Positions 22,740-31,595 of a stretch of DNA of 35,787 nucleotides are shown piece by piece (within the stretch, counting starts at the first letter, position 1; the number at the start of each line of letters is the position of its first letter). A program made the translations under genes and the position numbers. Source of the stretch: Pseudomonadota bacterium (lineage in GTDB: Bacteria > Pseudomonadota > Gammaproteobacteria > Burkholderiales > Casimicrobiaceae); NCBI GenBank assembly GCA_018241745.1, contig JAFEDG010000012.1:1-35787 (forward strand), given 5' to 3'. The notes below the pieces were generated by a model. It did no database searches. It saw only the letters and a program-made list of their open reading frames with translations, and was not told the DNA's origin.

Positions 22740-24158
22740 TCAGTGGATCATCCCGAGCAACTTGGGCAGCCACAGCGTCAACGGCGGCCAGTACGTCACC
22801 AGCACGAGGAACACGAGCATGCTGAGCAGCCACGGCCACACGGCGATCGTGAGCTCGGTGATCCCCATCTTGGTGATGCCGCTCGCGACGTACAGGTTGA
22901 GCCCGACCGGCGGATGGCACATGCCGACTTCCATGTTGACCGTCATCATGATGCCGAAGTGCACCGGGTCGACGCCGAGCTTGATGGCGACCGGGAACAG
23001 GATCGGCGCCAGGATCAGCACGATCGACGACGCCTCCATCACGTTGCCCGCGAGCAGCAGCAGCACGTTGACGACGAGCAGGAACGTGAAGACGCCGAGT
23101 CCCTTGTCCAGCATCCACGCCGCGAGCTCCTGCGGGATGTTCTCGGACGTCATCAGGTAGCTGAACATCACCGCGTTGGTGATGATGTACAGCAGCATCG
23201 CCGACATGTTCGCCGAATCGAGCAGCACGCGCGGCACGCGCTTCAGCGGCAGGTCCTTGTAGACGAAGACCGCGATGACGAACGCGTAGACGGCGCTCAT
23301 CGCCGCCGCTTCCGTCGGCGTGAAGATGCCGGTGTAGATGCCGCCGATGACGACGATGATCAGCAGCAGCCCCCAAAGGCTCTGCACGAACGCCTGCCAG
23401 CGCTCGGTCCACGACGCGCGGGGCTGGCGCGGATAGTCGAAGCGGCGGGCACGGAACCACGTCGTGAAGCCCAGGAAGCCGGCGAGCACGATGCCCGGCA
23501 CGATGCCCGCGATGAACAGCGCGCCGACCGACGTGTTGGTGGCGACCGCGTACATCACCATGACGATCGACGGCGGGATCAGGATGCCCAGCGCGCCGGA
23601 CGTCGTGATGACGCCCGCTCCGAAGCGCGTCGGGAAGCCCGCCTTGACCATCGCGGGCAGCAGGATCGAGCCGATCGCGACGACGGTGGCCGGGGAGCTG
23701 CCGGACACGGCGGCGAACAGCGCGCACGCGACGACGCCCGCGAGGCCCAGGCCGCCGTAGAAGTGGCCGACCATCGCCGACGCGAAGCGGATCATCCGCC
23801 GCGCGACGCCGCCGTGCGTCAGGAAGTTGCCCGCGAGGATGAAGAACGGAATCGCCATGATCTCGAACTTCTCGATCCCGGTGAACAGCTTCAGCGCGAC
23901 CGACTGGATGGGCACGGTCGTCATGAAGAACAGGTACGCGAGCACCGTGAGGCCGAGCGAGATCGAGATCGGCATGCCCGTGAGCATCAGGCCCACGAGC
24001 AGCGAGAACATGATGACCGTGTTCGGGACCGCGAGTCCCGCGAGCTTCAGGAGCAGCGGGGCGACCACCAGCAGCAGCGGGACGAGGGCGGGCCAGCGGG
24101 CGGTGCCGGCGGGCGGCGGGCTCCCGCCGGAGGCGGCTGCGGACGCGGGAGTCGTCAT
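22740..24158 (-). CDS. dctM: TRAP transporter large permease DctM
   Basis: DctM is the large membrane subunit that couples solute import to a sodium or proton gradient. The 472 residues contain about a dozen hydrophobic helices and conserved stretches GLMLTGMPISISLG, IPFFILAGNFLTHGGVARR, AAVSGSSPATVVAIGSILLPAM, GALGILIPPSI and MCHPPVGLNLYVASG. The first 25 residues are Ala/Gly/Pro-rich and variable. ATG 24158 has AAGGAACGACG just upstream, an excellent ribosome-binding site. It starts 10 bases after the dctQ stop. Confidence 0.96.
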   Translation of the reverse strand: MTTPASAAASGGSPPPAGTARWPALVPLLLVVAPLLLKLAGLAVPNTVIMFSLLVGLMLTGMPISISLGLTVLAYLFFMTTVPIQSVALKLFTGIEKFEIMAIPFFILAGNFLTHGGVARRMIRFASAMVGHFYGGLGLAGVVACALFAAVSGSSPATVVAIGSILLPAMVKAGFPTRFGAGVITTSGALGILIPPSIVMVMYAVATNTSVGALFIAGIVPGIVLAGFLGFTTWFRARRFDYPRQPRASWTERWQAFVQSLWGLLLIIVVIGGIYTGIFTPTEAAAMSAVYAFVIAVFVYKDLPLKRVPRVLLDSANMSAMLLYIITNAVMFSYLMTSENIPQELAAWMLDKGLGVFTFLLVVNVLLLLAGNVMEASSIVLILAPILFPVAIKLGVDPVHFGIMMTVNMEVGMCHPPVGLNLYVASGITKMGITELTIAVWPWLLSMLVFLVLVTYWPPLTLWLPKLLGMIH

Positions 24159-24168
24159 CGTCGTTCCT

Positions 24169-24756
24169 TCAGGCGCCGCGCAGCGGTTGCGGGTGCAGGT
24201 CGGGCACGGCTTCCTCGGCGTCCAGGCCCTCGACATGGCCCGGGTTGTGGTGCGGCAGCTCACCCGTGCGCCAGAAGCTCCAGGCGACCTGCAGGAAGCG
24301 GAAGCACATCAGGTAGGACCCGAGCGGAATGCACAGGTAGACGATCCACTTGGGCCATTCGAGGTCCGAGGTGACCGAATCGGTGTGGCCGATCTCCCAG
24401 ACGAACGCAGCGCCGAGCGTGCCGACGATCGCCGTGAACAGCGCGCCGGCGAGCAGGCCCACGAGCACGTAGGCGCGCCGATAGCGCGGTGGCAGCCGGT
24501 TGATCAGCACGTCGACGCCCACGTGGATGCCGGTCCGCACGCCGTACGCGGCGCCGAACTTGGCCATCCACACGAACATGAAGATGCACAGCTCCTGCGC
24601 CCACGACAGGTCGATCTTGAGCAGCAGGTCCTGGACGACGGGTATGTGCATGCCCGCCGCGTAGCGGTGGAGGACGGCGATGAAGATCAGCACCGTCGCG
24701 CCCGCCATCAGGCTCGCAATGAGCCACTCCTCGAGGTGATCCAGCCACTTCAGCAT
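24169..24756 (-). CDS. dctQ: TRAP transporter small permease DctQ
   Basis: DctQ is the four-helix small subunit that pairs with DctM. The 195 residues show MLKWLDHLEEWLIASLMAG at the N-terminus, the family motif SWAQELCIFMFVWMAKFGAA near residues 50-70, GIHVGVDVLINRLPP, and two more hydrophobic helices. The hydrophilic C-terminus ends in a His/Pro-rich tail. ATG 24756 follows GGGGAACG; the upstream in-frame ATG at 24789 lacks such a site. It lies about 97 bases after dctP, with a hairpin in between. Confidence 0.94.
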   Translation of the reverse strand: MLKWLDHLEEWLIASLMAGATVLIFIAVLHRYAAGMHIPVVQDLLLKIDLSWAQELCIFMFVWMAKFGAAYGVRTGIHVGVDVLINRLPPRYRRAYVLVGLLAGALFTAIVGTLGAAFVWEIGHTDSVTSDLEWPKWIVYLCIPLGSYLMCFRFLQVAWSFWRTGELPHHNPGHVEGLDAEEAVPDLHPQPLRGA

Positions 24757-24825
24757 CGATCGTTCCCCGGCAGGCGGAAGGCCGGGCACGCCGCGCCTGC
24801 TGCGGCGGCGCCCGGGTGGCCGCGG

Positions 24826-24846
24826 GCACGGCCGTTGCGGCCGTGC
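24826..24846. other. intercistronic hairpin between dctP and dctQ
   Basis: Perfect inverted repeat GCACGGCC-GTTGC-GGCCGTGC (8-bp stem, 5-base loop), starting 7 bases after the dctP stop. It has no U-run. A stem-loop here could stabilise the dctP message so that the binding protein is made in excess over the membrane subunits. Confidence 0.5.
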
Positions 24847-24853
24847 ATCGCGC

Positions 24854-25849
24854 TTACGGCTTGAAGCCGATGGCCTTGTAGACCGCGTTGATCGTGTCGG
24901 CGCCGATGCGCGACTCGTTCTCCTTGTGCACGGGCAGCAGCGCCTTGCGCATCGCGGCCGTCTGCTCGGGCGTCGGCGTCAGGATCTCCGTCGTACCGGC
25001 CTTCTTCACCGCCGCCAGCGCGTTGTCGTTCTCCTGCTTGGCGATGTCGTTGCCGTACTTGGTGGCGTCGCGCATCGCGCCCTCGAGCGTCGCGCGGATG
25101 TCGGCGGGGAGCCCGTCCCAGAACTTCTTGTTCGCGATCACCGCGTAGCCGAGATAGCCGTGATTGGTAAGCGCGAGGTACTTCTGCACCTCGTTCATCT
25201 TCTGCGTGTAGAAGTTGGACGGCGGGTTCTCCGTGCCGTCCACGACCCCCGTCTGCAGGCCCTGGTAGACCTCCGAGAACGCCATCACCTGCGGGATGGC
25301 GCCGAGCGCCTTCATCTGGTCGTTGAGCACCTTGGACGACTGGATCCGCATCTTGAGGCCCTTGTAGTCGTCCGGTACGCGGATCGGCTTGTTGGCGCTC
25401 ATGTCCTTGAAGCCGTTGTCCCAGTACGCGAGGCCGACGATGCCCTTGGGCTCGAGCTTCTTGAACAGCTGCGCACCCACCGGCCCCTCGGTGACCTTGT
25501 GCAGGTCGTCATAGCTCGAGAAGATGTACGGCAGGTCGAACACCTCGAAGTCGCGCACGCCGAGCGGGCCGAACTTGGCGAGAGACGGCGCGAGCATCTG
25601 CACCGAGCCGAGCTGCAGCGCGTCCATCTCCTCGCCGTCCTTGAACAGCGAGCTGTTGGGATAGACCTCGACCTTGACGCGCCCGTTGGTGCGCTGCTCG
25701 GCGAGTTCCTTGAACTTCTCGGCCGCCTTGCCCTTGGGCGTGTTGACCGCGACCACATGGCTGAACTTGATGACAATCGGCGTCTGCGCGGCAGCAGATG
25801 TGCCGATCAGCAGCGCAGCGGCGAATGCCGCGGCCAATGACCACTTCAT
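24854..25849 (-). CDS. dctP: TRAP transporter solute-binding protein, DctP family
   Basis: This periplasmic binding protein captures the substrate for DctQM. The 331-residue precursor has a signal peptide (about 1-21, cleavage near AAAQ), then a DctP fold with LKMRIQSSKV, whose Arg is the usual carboxylate ligand, AFSEVYQGLQTGVVDGTENP and ALTNHGYLGYAVIANKKFW. These features match C4-dicarboxylate (malate, succinate, fumarate) binders, but the exact acid is not decidable by eye. It has a strong ribosome-binding site (GGAGGAAGCACC before ATG). It is the first gene of the TRAP operon. Confidence 0.95.
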   Translation of the reverse strand: MKWSLAAAFAAALLIGTSAAAQTPIVIKFSHVVAVNTPKGKAAEKFKELAEQRTNGRVKVEVYPNSSLFKDGEEMDALQLGSVQMLAPSLAKFGPLGVRDFEVFDLPYIFSSYDDLHKVTEGPVGAQLFKKLEPKGIVGLAYWDNGFKDMSANKPIRVPDDYKGLKMRIQSSKVLNDQMKALGAIPQVMAFSEVYQGLQTGVVDGTENPPSNFYTQKMNEVQKYLALTNHGYLGYAVIANKKFWDGLPADIRATLEGAMRDATKYGNDIAKQENDNALAAVKKAGTTEILTPTPEQTAAMRKALLPVHKENESRIGADTINAVYKAIGFKP

Positions 25850-25914
25850 GGTGCTTCCTCCGGAAATATTCGTCGACCACGGCGTGCCGTGCGTAGCGGC
25901 AGCCCCTCCCCCGA

Positions 25915-25944
25915 ATTAGGCCTGCCGGGGAAGGACGTTGTCAA
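25915..25944 (-). promoter_or_regulatory. predicted promoter of the TRAP operon
   Basis: On the minus strand a perfect TTGACA (25939-25944), an 18-base spacer and CCTAAT (25915-25920, 4 of 6 to consensus) lie about 65 bases before dctP. The -35 overlaps the tilS stop codon, so the operon appears to have its own promoter. Confidence 0.45.
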
Positions 25945-27314
25945 TCCGCGCGGCGCGCGCGCGTCCCGGGCCGCCACGTCAGGTGGATGCCGGGCGCGCC
26001 GGGTGCGGCGCGGAACGCGGCGTCGACGCCGATGCCGGGGACCGCGGCGAGCCGGTCCCCGCAGAAGACGAACGGCAACGCCGCGCGCTCCCAGGCGGGC
26101 AGCCGCGCGTTCTGCAGCAACGTCTTCACGGACTGCCGCGGACCACCGCGACGCAACACGAGGCGCTCGCCGCCCGCGCGGCTGCGCACGCTGACCGCAT
26201 CGGTCGCGAGCGCGGCAGGTGCGAGGCACGCATCGCCGGCATCGGCGGGTGCGTGCGCGAACTCCAGCGCGCCGTGGGGCAGCGCGAGCACCGGCTCTCC
26301 GTGCCACGCCGCGGCGAACGCAGGCGGTCCCGGCGCATGCACGTGGACGTGCCCGCGATAGACGCTGACGCGCGCGCCGTCGTGCGCCACCGACGCGCGC
26401 GAATCTGCCGGTGCCGCTGCGAACTGCGCCAGCATCGCGCCGAGGCGCGCGGCCGAAGGCGCGCGCAATCCATGGTCACGCAGGAATGCCCGCAGCAGGT
26501 TGCGCGCGCGCGGTGCAGGCAACGCGGCGAGGCCCGCGACCGCGAGTGCGCCGTCGTGGACGTGGGCCGCGGCATCGAGCGCCGCGAGCTCGTCCAGCAG
26601 CGCGGCGGCTTCGGCCTGCAGCGCTGCGCTGCGCACGAGCGTTTGCGGATAACCGGGCAGCGTTGCGCGCAACGCGGGAATCACATCCAGCCGCAGCGCA
26701 TTGCGCCGATGGCGCGTGGACGCGTTGCTGGCGTCCTCCACATGGCGCAGCGCGTGCGTCGCGACATAGGCGTCGACGGCGGCGCGCGGCACCGCGAGCA
26801 GCGGCCGCCACCATGCGAGCCCGTCGGCGTGGCGCAACGGCGCCATGGCCGCCAGCCCGTGCGGACCGGCGCCGCGGCCGAGCTGCAGCAGCAGCGTCTC
26901 CGCCTGGTCATCTGCGTGGTGCGCGAGCGCGATGATGCCGGCGCCGTGCGCGCGCGCCGCGGCGGCAAGCGCCGCGTGGCGCGCCGCGCGCGCGTTCTCC
27001 TCGAGGCTCTCGGCGGCCCCGCGCGCGACGCGCACCGGCACGATGGCGTGCACGACCGAAAGCGCCGCGGCGCTGGCCTGGCTGTGCGCGGCCCACGCGT
27101 CCGCCTCCGGAGACAGCCCGTGGTGGACGTGCACGGCGACGAGCGTCCAGCCGCGTGCGCGCGCCAGTGGCGCGAGCGCGTGCAGCAACGCGGTGGAGTC
27201 GCGGCCGCCGGAGTGGCCGGCGACGATGCGCGTGCCGGGACCGAAGCCTCGCGGGACCGCCGCGGCGAGCGCGGCGGGCAGGTCAGCCGGCGTCGAGCTC
27301 CTTGAACTTGCCAT
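25941..27314 (-). CDS. tilS: tRNA(Ile)-lysidine synthetase TilS
   Basis: TilS puts lysine on C34 of the CAU-anticodon tRNA-Ile so that it reads AUA. The 457 residues show the N-type ATP pyrophosphatase P-loop SGGRDS (35-40), [33 protein letters not shown], a middle helical domain and a C-terminal domain with [15 protein letters not shown] and [20 protein letters not shown] 27314 overlaps the end of accA by 32 bases. No other ATG or GTG precedes the P-loop, so this start is accepted despite a weak ribosome-binding site. It is much richer in Ala than E. coli TilS. Confidence 0.95.
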   Translation of the reverse strand: MASSRSSTPADLPAALAAAVPRGFGPGTRIVAGHSGGRDSTALLHALAPLARARGWTLVAVHVHHGLSPEADAWAAHSQASAAALSVVHAIVPVRVARGAAESLEENARAARHAALAAAARAHGAGIIALAHHADDQAETLLLQLGRGAGPHGLAAMAPLRHADGLAWWRPLLAVPRAAVDAYVATHALRHVEDASNASTRHRRNALRLDVIPALRATLPGYPQTLVRSAALQAEAAALLDELAALDAAAHVHDGALAVAGLAALPAPRARNLLRAFLRDHGLRAPSAARLGAMLAQFAAAPADSRASVAHDGARVSVYRGHVHVHAPGPPAFAAAWHGEPVLALPHGALEFAHAPADAGDACLAPAALATDAVSVRSRAGGERLVLRRGGPRQSVKTLLQNARLPAWERAALPFVFCGDRLAAVPGIGVDAAFRAAPGAPGIHLTWRPGTRARRAD

Positions 27315-28251
27315 AGGCGAGCACGCGGTCCTCGCGCGCCTCCAGCAGCGTTTCCAGCGGCAGTTCCTTCAGGCCGCGCAACGTCTCGGTGAGCGCCTTC
27401 TTCAGCGTGGCCATGATCACCGCATGGTCGCGGTGCGCGCCGCCAGTGGGCTCGGTGACGACGCGATCGATGAGGCCCAGCGACTTGAGCCGCGCGGCCG
27501 TGATGCCGAGCGTTTCCGCGGCTTCCGGGGCCTGGGCGGCCGACTTCCACAGGATGGATGCGCAGCCTTCGGGCGAGATGACCGAATACGTCGAGTACTG
27601 CAGCATCAGCGTGGCGTCGCCGATGGCGATGGCCAGCGCACCGCCGGAGCCGCCTTCGCCAATGACCGTCACGATGATCGGCGTGCGCAGCGCCGCCATC
27701 TCGTACAGGTTGCGGCCGATCGCCTCCGACTGCCCGCGCTCCTCGGCGCCGATGCCCGGGTAGGCGCCCGGCGTGTCGACGAACGTGAACAGCGGCATGC
27801 CGAACTTCTCGGCGAGCTTCATCAGGCGCAACGCCTTCCGATAGCCTTCTGGCCGCGGCATGCCGAAGTTGCGGTGGATCTTTTCCTTCGTGTCGCGGCC
27901 TTTCTGGTGGCCGATGACGACACAGGGCGCGCCGTTGAAGCGCGCGAGCCCGCCGACGATCGCCGGGTCGTCCGCGTAATGGCGATCGCCCGCGAGTTCC
28001 TGGAAGTCCGTGAACATCCCGTTCACGTAGTCGAGCGTATACGGCCGCTGCGGATGCCGCGCCACCTGCGCGATCTGCCACGCCGTCAGCTTGCCGTAGA
28101 TGTCCTTGGTGAGCTGCTGGCTCTTCTTGGTGAGCCGGCCGATTTCGTCGGAAATATCGACGGCCGAGTCCTCGTGCACGTAGCGGAGCTCGTCGATCTT
28201 GGCCTGCAGCTCGGCGATCGGCTGCTCGAAGTCGAGGAACGTCTGTTTCAT
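27283..28251 (-). CDS. accA: acetyl-CoA carboxylase carboxyltransferase subunit alpha
   Basis: AccA and AccD transfer the carboxyl group from biotin to acetyl-CoA, giving malonyl-CoA for fatty-acid synthesis. The 322 residues begin [15 protein letters not shown] and carry the family stretches [79 protein letters not shown] and [13 protein letters not shown]. Length is standard (about 320). It lies 22 bases after the EVE-domain gene and overlaps tilS; accA-tilS adjacency is common in Betaproteobacteria. Confidence 0.98.
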   Translation of the reverse strand: MKQTFLDFEQPIAELQAKIDELRYVHEDSAVDISDEIGRLTKKSQQLTKDIYGKLTAWQIAQVARHPQRPYTLDYVNGMFTDFQELAGDRHYADDPAIVGGLARFNGAPCVVIGHQKGRDTKEKIHRNFGMPRPEGYRKALRLMKLAEKFGMPLFTFVDTPGAYPGIGAEERGQSEAIGRNLYEMAALRTPIIVTVIGEGGSGGALAIAIGDATLMLQYSTYSVISPEGCASILWKSAAQAPEAAETLGITAARLKSLGLIDRVVTEPTGGAHRDHAVIMATLKKALTETLRGLKELPLETLLEAREDRVLAYGKFKELDAG

Positions 28252-28273
28252 GGGGGCGGATTCTAGCGCACCC

Positions 28274-28729
28274 TCATGCGGCGACGGGCTGCCACGGGAC
28301 GGCGGCGCGCATGGCCGTCGCGATCCGCTCGAAGTCGGCGACCGACACGCGGACGAACCCGTAACGGAGTGCCACACCCCAGTGGTGCTTGTCGCGGATG
28401 AAGTCGAGCGTGTCGATGAGGGGGCGGATGGGCGCCATCTGCGCGTCGACGTAGCGCGCGGGACGGTGGAACGACGCATCCGCGTCGGCGTGGCGTGGCG
28501 GCCCTTCGGCGATGGCGCCGGCCGCCACCTCGCAGATGGCGGTGAACGCCTGCAGCGGCGCGCCGGGCGCGGCGGCGGCGCGCGGCGAATAGAACGCCAC
28601 CCAGTCGCCGGCATCCAGCCGCGTCAGCGGGTCACGGCGACCGCCGGCGGCTTCGAGCAAACCCGCGGCGACGTTGCGGTCGACCGCGTCGCGCGGAAGG
28701 ACGACGACAAAGCAGCGGGGTTGGGTCAT
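28274..28729 (-). CDS. EVE-domain protein
   Basis: This 151-residue protein matches the small single-domain EVE family: [18 protein letters not shown] near the start, [10 protein letters not shown] in the middle, and [18 protein letters not shown] followed by a final [15 protein letters not shown] domains have a PUA-like fold and in several proteins read modified bases in DNA or RNA; that role here is inference. ATG 28729 follows GGAGCG. A longer open frame upstream covers the divergent intergenic region and is not coding. It lies just upstream of accA and tilS and is divergent from the dehydrogenase gene. Confidence 0.82.
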   Translation of the reverse strand: MTQPRCFVVVLPRDAVDRNVAAGLLEAAGGRRDPLTRLDAGDWVAFYSPRAAAAPGAPLQAFTAICEVAAGAIAEGPPRHADADASFHRPARYVDAQMAPIRPLIDTLDFIRDKHHWGVALRYGFVRVSVADFERIATAMRAAVPWQPVAA

Positions 28730-28804
28730 GCGGGCGCTCCGGTGGCCAGTCGATGGCCCACGATAGGCATGCGTTGGCGGCGGCGCGATCGTCCGGATGG
28801 CCGA

Positions 28805-28822
28805 GGCATCGCGTGCGATGCC
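28805..28822. promoter_or_regulatory. inverted repeat in a divergent intergenic region
   Basis: GGCATCGC-GT-GCGATGCC has perfect 8-bp arms around a 2-base centre. It lies in the 144-base gap between the EVE gene (minus) and the dehydrogenase gene (plus). It is a candidate operator; no regulator gene is nearby. Confidence 0.45.
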
Positions 28823-28873
28823 CGGGCGCCAAGGCACGACGGCGAGGCGTACCATCGCCCGCGAGGAGATGCG

Positions 28874-29938
28874 ATGAGGACCCACAGGATCGCGTTGATG
28901 CCGGGCGACGGCATCGGCAAGGAAGTCGTACCCGAAGGCCAGCGCGTGCTGGAAGCGGCGGCCGCGCGTTACGGCTTCACGCTCGCGATGCAGCACGTCG
29001 ACTGGAGCTGCGACTACTACGCGAAGCACGGCCGCATGATGCCGGAAGACTGGCAGGCGCAGCTCGCGGGCTGCGAGGCCGTGTACTTCGGGGCGGTCGG
29101 GTGGCCGGCCACGGTGCCGGACCACGTGTCGCTGTGGGGCTCGCTGATCCAGTTCCGGCGCGCGTACGACCTGTACGTGAACGTGCGTCCGTGCCGGCTG
29201 ATGCCGGGCGTGCCGTCGCCGCTCGCCGGCGTGCGGCCGGGCGACATCGACTTCGTCGTCGTCCGCGAGAATACCGAGGGCGAGTACTCGGCGGTGGGCG
29301 GGCGCGCATTCGAAGGCACGCCGCGCGAGATCGTGTTCCAGGAGGCGATCTTCACGCGCCACGGCGTCGACCGCGTGTTGCGCTACGCATTCGAGCTCGC
29401 GACGAAGCGGCCGCGGCGGCACCTCACGTCGGCGACCAAGTCGAACGGCATCGCGATCACGATGCCGTATTGGGACGAGCGCGTGCGCGCCGTCGCGGCC
29501 GACTATCCGGGCGTCAAGCTGGACCAGTTCCACATCGACATCCTCACGGCGCACTTCGTGCGCCGCCCGCAGCACTTCGACGTCGTCGTGGGCTCCAACC
29601 TGTTCGGCGACATCCTGTCCGACCTGGGTCCCGCGGTCTGCGGCACGATCGGCATCGCACCGTCCGCCAACCTCAACCCGGAGCGGCTGCACCCGTCGGT
29701 GTTCGAGCCCGTGCACGGGTCAGCGCCCGACATCGCGGGCCAGGGCATCGCCAACCCGGTGGGCCAGATCTGGTCCGCGGCGTTGATGCTCGATTTCCTG
29801 GGCCATGCGGATGCCGCGGCGGCGATCGTCGCCGCCATCGAGCGCGTGCTGGGCGACCCGCGCGCGCCCAAAACACCGGACCTCGGCGGCAAGGCGACGA
29901 CAGTGGAGCTCGGCAAGGCGATCGCCGCGGCGCTGTAG
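28874..29938 (+). CDS. D-malate/tartrate-type decarboxylating dehydrogenase
   Basis: This is a 354-residue NAD-dependent beta-decarboxylating dehydrogenase. The sequence shows MPGDGIGKEVVPEG (9-22), ENTEGEYSAVGGRAFEGTP (132-150), Lys189 (SATKSN), Asp222 (IDIL) and SNLFGDILSDLGPAV (241-255) with metal ligands Asp246 and Asp250. WSCDYY at 44-49 and SLWGSLIQFRRAYDLYVN point to the DmlA/TtuC group (D-malate, tartrate) rather than LeuB. The likely reaction is oxidation of D-malate to pyruvate, CO2 and NADH. ATG 28874 follows GAGGAG. The gap to pntA is 57 bases. Confidence 0.87.
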   Translation: MRTHRIALMPGDGIGKEVVPEGQRVLEAAAARYGFTLAMQHVDWSCDYYAKHGRMMPEDWQAQLAGCEAVYFGAVGWPATVPDHVSLWGSLIQFRRAYDLYVNVRPCRLMPGVPSPLAGVRPGDIDFVVVRENTEGEYSAVGGRAFEGTPREIVFQEAIFTRHGVDRVLRYAFELATKRPRRHLTSATKSNGIAITMPYWDERVRAVAADYPGVKLDQFHIDILTAHFVRRPQHFDVVVGSNLFGDILSDLGPAVCGTIGIAPSANLNPERLHPSVFEPVHGSAPDIAGQGIANPVGQIWSAALMLDFLGHADAAAAIVAAIERVLGDPRAPKTPDLGGKATTVELGKAIAAAL

Positions 29939-29945
29939 TCCCATC

Positions 29946-29954
29946 TGATATAAA
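29946..29954 (+). promoter_or_regulatory. extended -10 element before pntA
   Basis: TG-A-TATAAA (TG at 29946-29947, hexamer 29949-29954) forms an extended -10 in the short gap after the dehydrogenase. No good -35 is present. It could give pntAB its own promoter. Confidence 0.4.
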
Positions 29955-29995
29955 CAGCGGTCCACGACGCGGCGAGCGGCCGCCGGAGAAGCGCA

Positions 29996-31585
29996 ATGTC
30001 CCTGCAGATCGGAGTCCCGCGCGAGACCTATGCCGGCGAGAAGCGCGTCGCGACGGTGCCGGACGTCGTCGCGAAGCTCGTCAAGCTGGGCTTTCGGGTT
30101 GCGATCGAGTCGGGCGCGGGCGACGCGGCGAATTTTCCGGACGATGCCTATCGCGCCGCAGGCGCCGAGGTGATGCCGACCGCCGCGCAGCTCTGGGCCA
30201 CGTCCGACATCGTGTTCAAGGTGCGGCCGCCGACGCCCGCGGAAGTCGCGTTGATGCGCGCAGGCGGAATGCTGGTCGATTTCATCTGGCCCGCACAGAA
30301 CCCGGAGCTCATGCAGCAGCTCGCGGCGAAGCAGGCGACCGTGCTCGCCATCGACGCATTGCCGCGCCAGCTCTCGCGCGCGCAGAAGATGGATGCGCTC
30401 ACGTCGATGGCCGGCATCAGCGGCTATCGCGCCGTCATCGAAGCGGCCAACGCCTTCGGGCGCTTCTTCAACGGGCAGGTCACGGCCGCCGGCAAGATTC
30501 CGCCTGCGAAGGTGTTCATCGCCGGTGCCGGCGTGGCGGGACTCTCGGCGATCGGCACCGCGGCGAACCTCGGCGCCATCGTGCGTGCCAACGATACGCG
30601 CGCCGAAGTCGCCGACCAGGTGGTGTCGCTCGGCGGCGAGTTCGTGAAGGTCGACTACGAGGAAGAGGGCGCAGGCGGCGGCGGTTACGCCAAGGTCATG
30701 AGCGAGGGCTTCCAGCAGGCGCAGCGCGAGATGTATGCGCGAGAGGCGCGTGCGTCCGACATCATCATCACCACGGCGCTGATTCCCGGCAAGCCGGCAC
30801 CCAAGCTCATCACGGCGCCGATGGTGGAGTCGATGAAACCCGGCAGCGTCATCGTCGACATGGCAGCCGAGCAGGGCGGCAACTGCGAGCTCACGGAACC
30901 GGGCAAGGCGGTGGTCAAGCACGGCGTGACCATCGTCGGCTACACCGATCTTGCAAGCCGGCTCGCCACGCAATCCTCCACGCTCTACTCGAACAACCTG
31001 CTGCGCCTCACCGAGGAGCTGTGCAAGACGAAGGACGGCGTGGTGAACGTCGACATGGAGGACGACGCGATCCGCGGCCTGACCGTCATCAAGGACGGCG
31101 CCATCACCTGGCCCGCGCCGCCACTCAAGCTGCCGCCACCGCCGCCACCCCGGCCCGCCGTCGCCCCGCCGCCCAAGGCCAAGGGCCACGGCGAGCCGTC
31201 CGGACCCATGCCGGTGGGCAAGACGGCCGTGCTGTTCGGCGTGGCCGCCGTGCTGTTCCTGCTCGTCGGCCGCTATGCGCCAGCGTCGTTCCTCGCGCAT
31301 TTCACCGTGTTCGTGCTCGCGTGCTTCGTCGGCTACATGGTCGTGTGGAACGTGAAGCCCGCGCTGCACACGCCGCTGATGAGCGTGACCAACGCCGTGT
31401 CGTCGATCATCGCGATCGGCGCGCTGGTGCAGATCGCCCCCGACCTCTCCGCGCTGCCCGCGGGCGTCACGCGGCCCAACGAGCTGATCCGCTGGCTGGC
31501 CGTCGCCGCCATCGCGCTCGCCACGATCAACATGTTCGGCGGCTTCGCGGTGACGAAGCGGATGCTGGGCATGTTCCGCAAGTGA
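29996..31585 (+). CDS. pntA: NAD(P) transhydrogenase subunit alpha
   Basis: PntA carries the NAD(H)-binding domain I and part of the membrane domain of the proton-translocating transhydrogenase. The 529 residues comprise [11 protein letters not shown] (9-19), the Rossmann motif GAGVAG (177-182), a proline-rich linker near 378-400, and four hydrophobic helices in the last 120 residues ending MLGMFRK. It is the full-length, undivided alpha subunit as in E. coli, not the split PntAA/PntAB form. ATG 29996 follows GGAGAAGCGCA. pntB starts 10 bases after its stop. Confidence 0.97.
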   Translation: MSLQIGVPRETYAGEKRVATVPDVVAKLVKLGFRVAIESGAGDAANFPDDAYRAAGAEVMPTAAQLWATSDIVFKVRPPTPAEVALMRAGGMLVDFIWPAQNPELMQQLAAKQATVLAIDALPRQLSRAQKMDALTSMAGISGYRAVIEAANAFGRFFNGQVTAAGKIPPAKVFIAGAGVAGLSAIGTAANLGAIVRANDTRAEVADQVVSLGGEFVKVDYEEEGAGGGGYAKVMSEGFQQAQREMYAREARASDIIITTALIPGKPAPKLITAPMVESMKPGSVIVDMAAEQGGNCELTEPGKAVVKHGVTIVGYTDLASRLATQSSTLYSNNLLRLTEELCKTKDGVVNVDMEDDAIRGLTVIKDGAITWPAPPLKLPPPPPPRPAVAPPPKAKGHGEPSGPMPVGKTAVLFGVAAVLFLLVGRYAPASFLAHFTVFVLACFVGYMVVWNVKPALHTPLMSVTNAVSSIIAIGALVQIAPDLSALPAGVTRPNELIRWLAVAAIALATINMFGGFAVTKRMLGMFRK

Positions 31586-31595
31586 GGGCGGCGCG

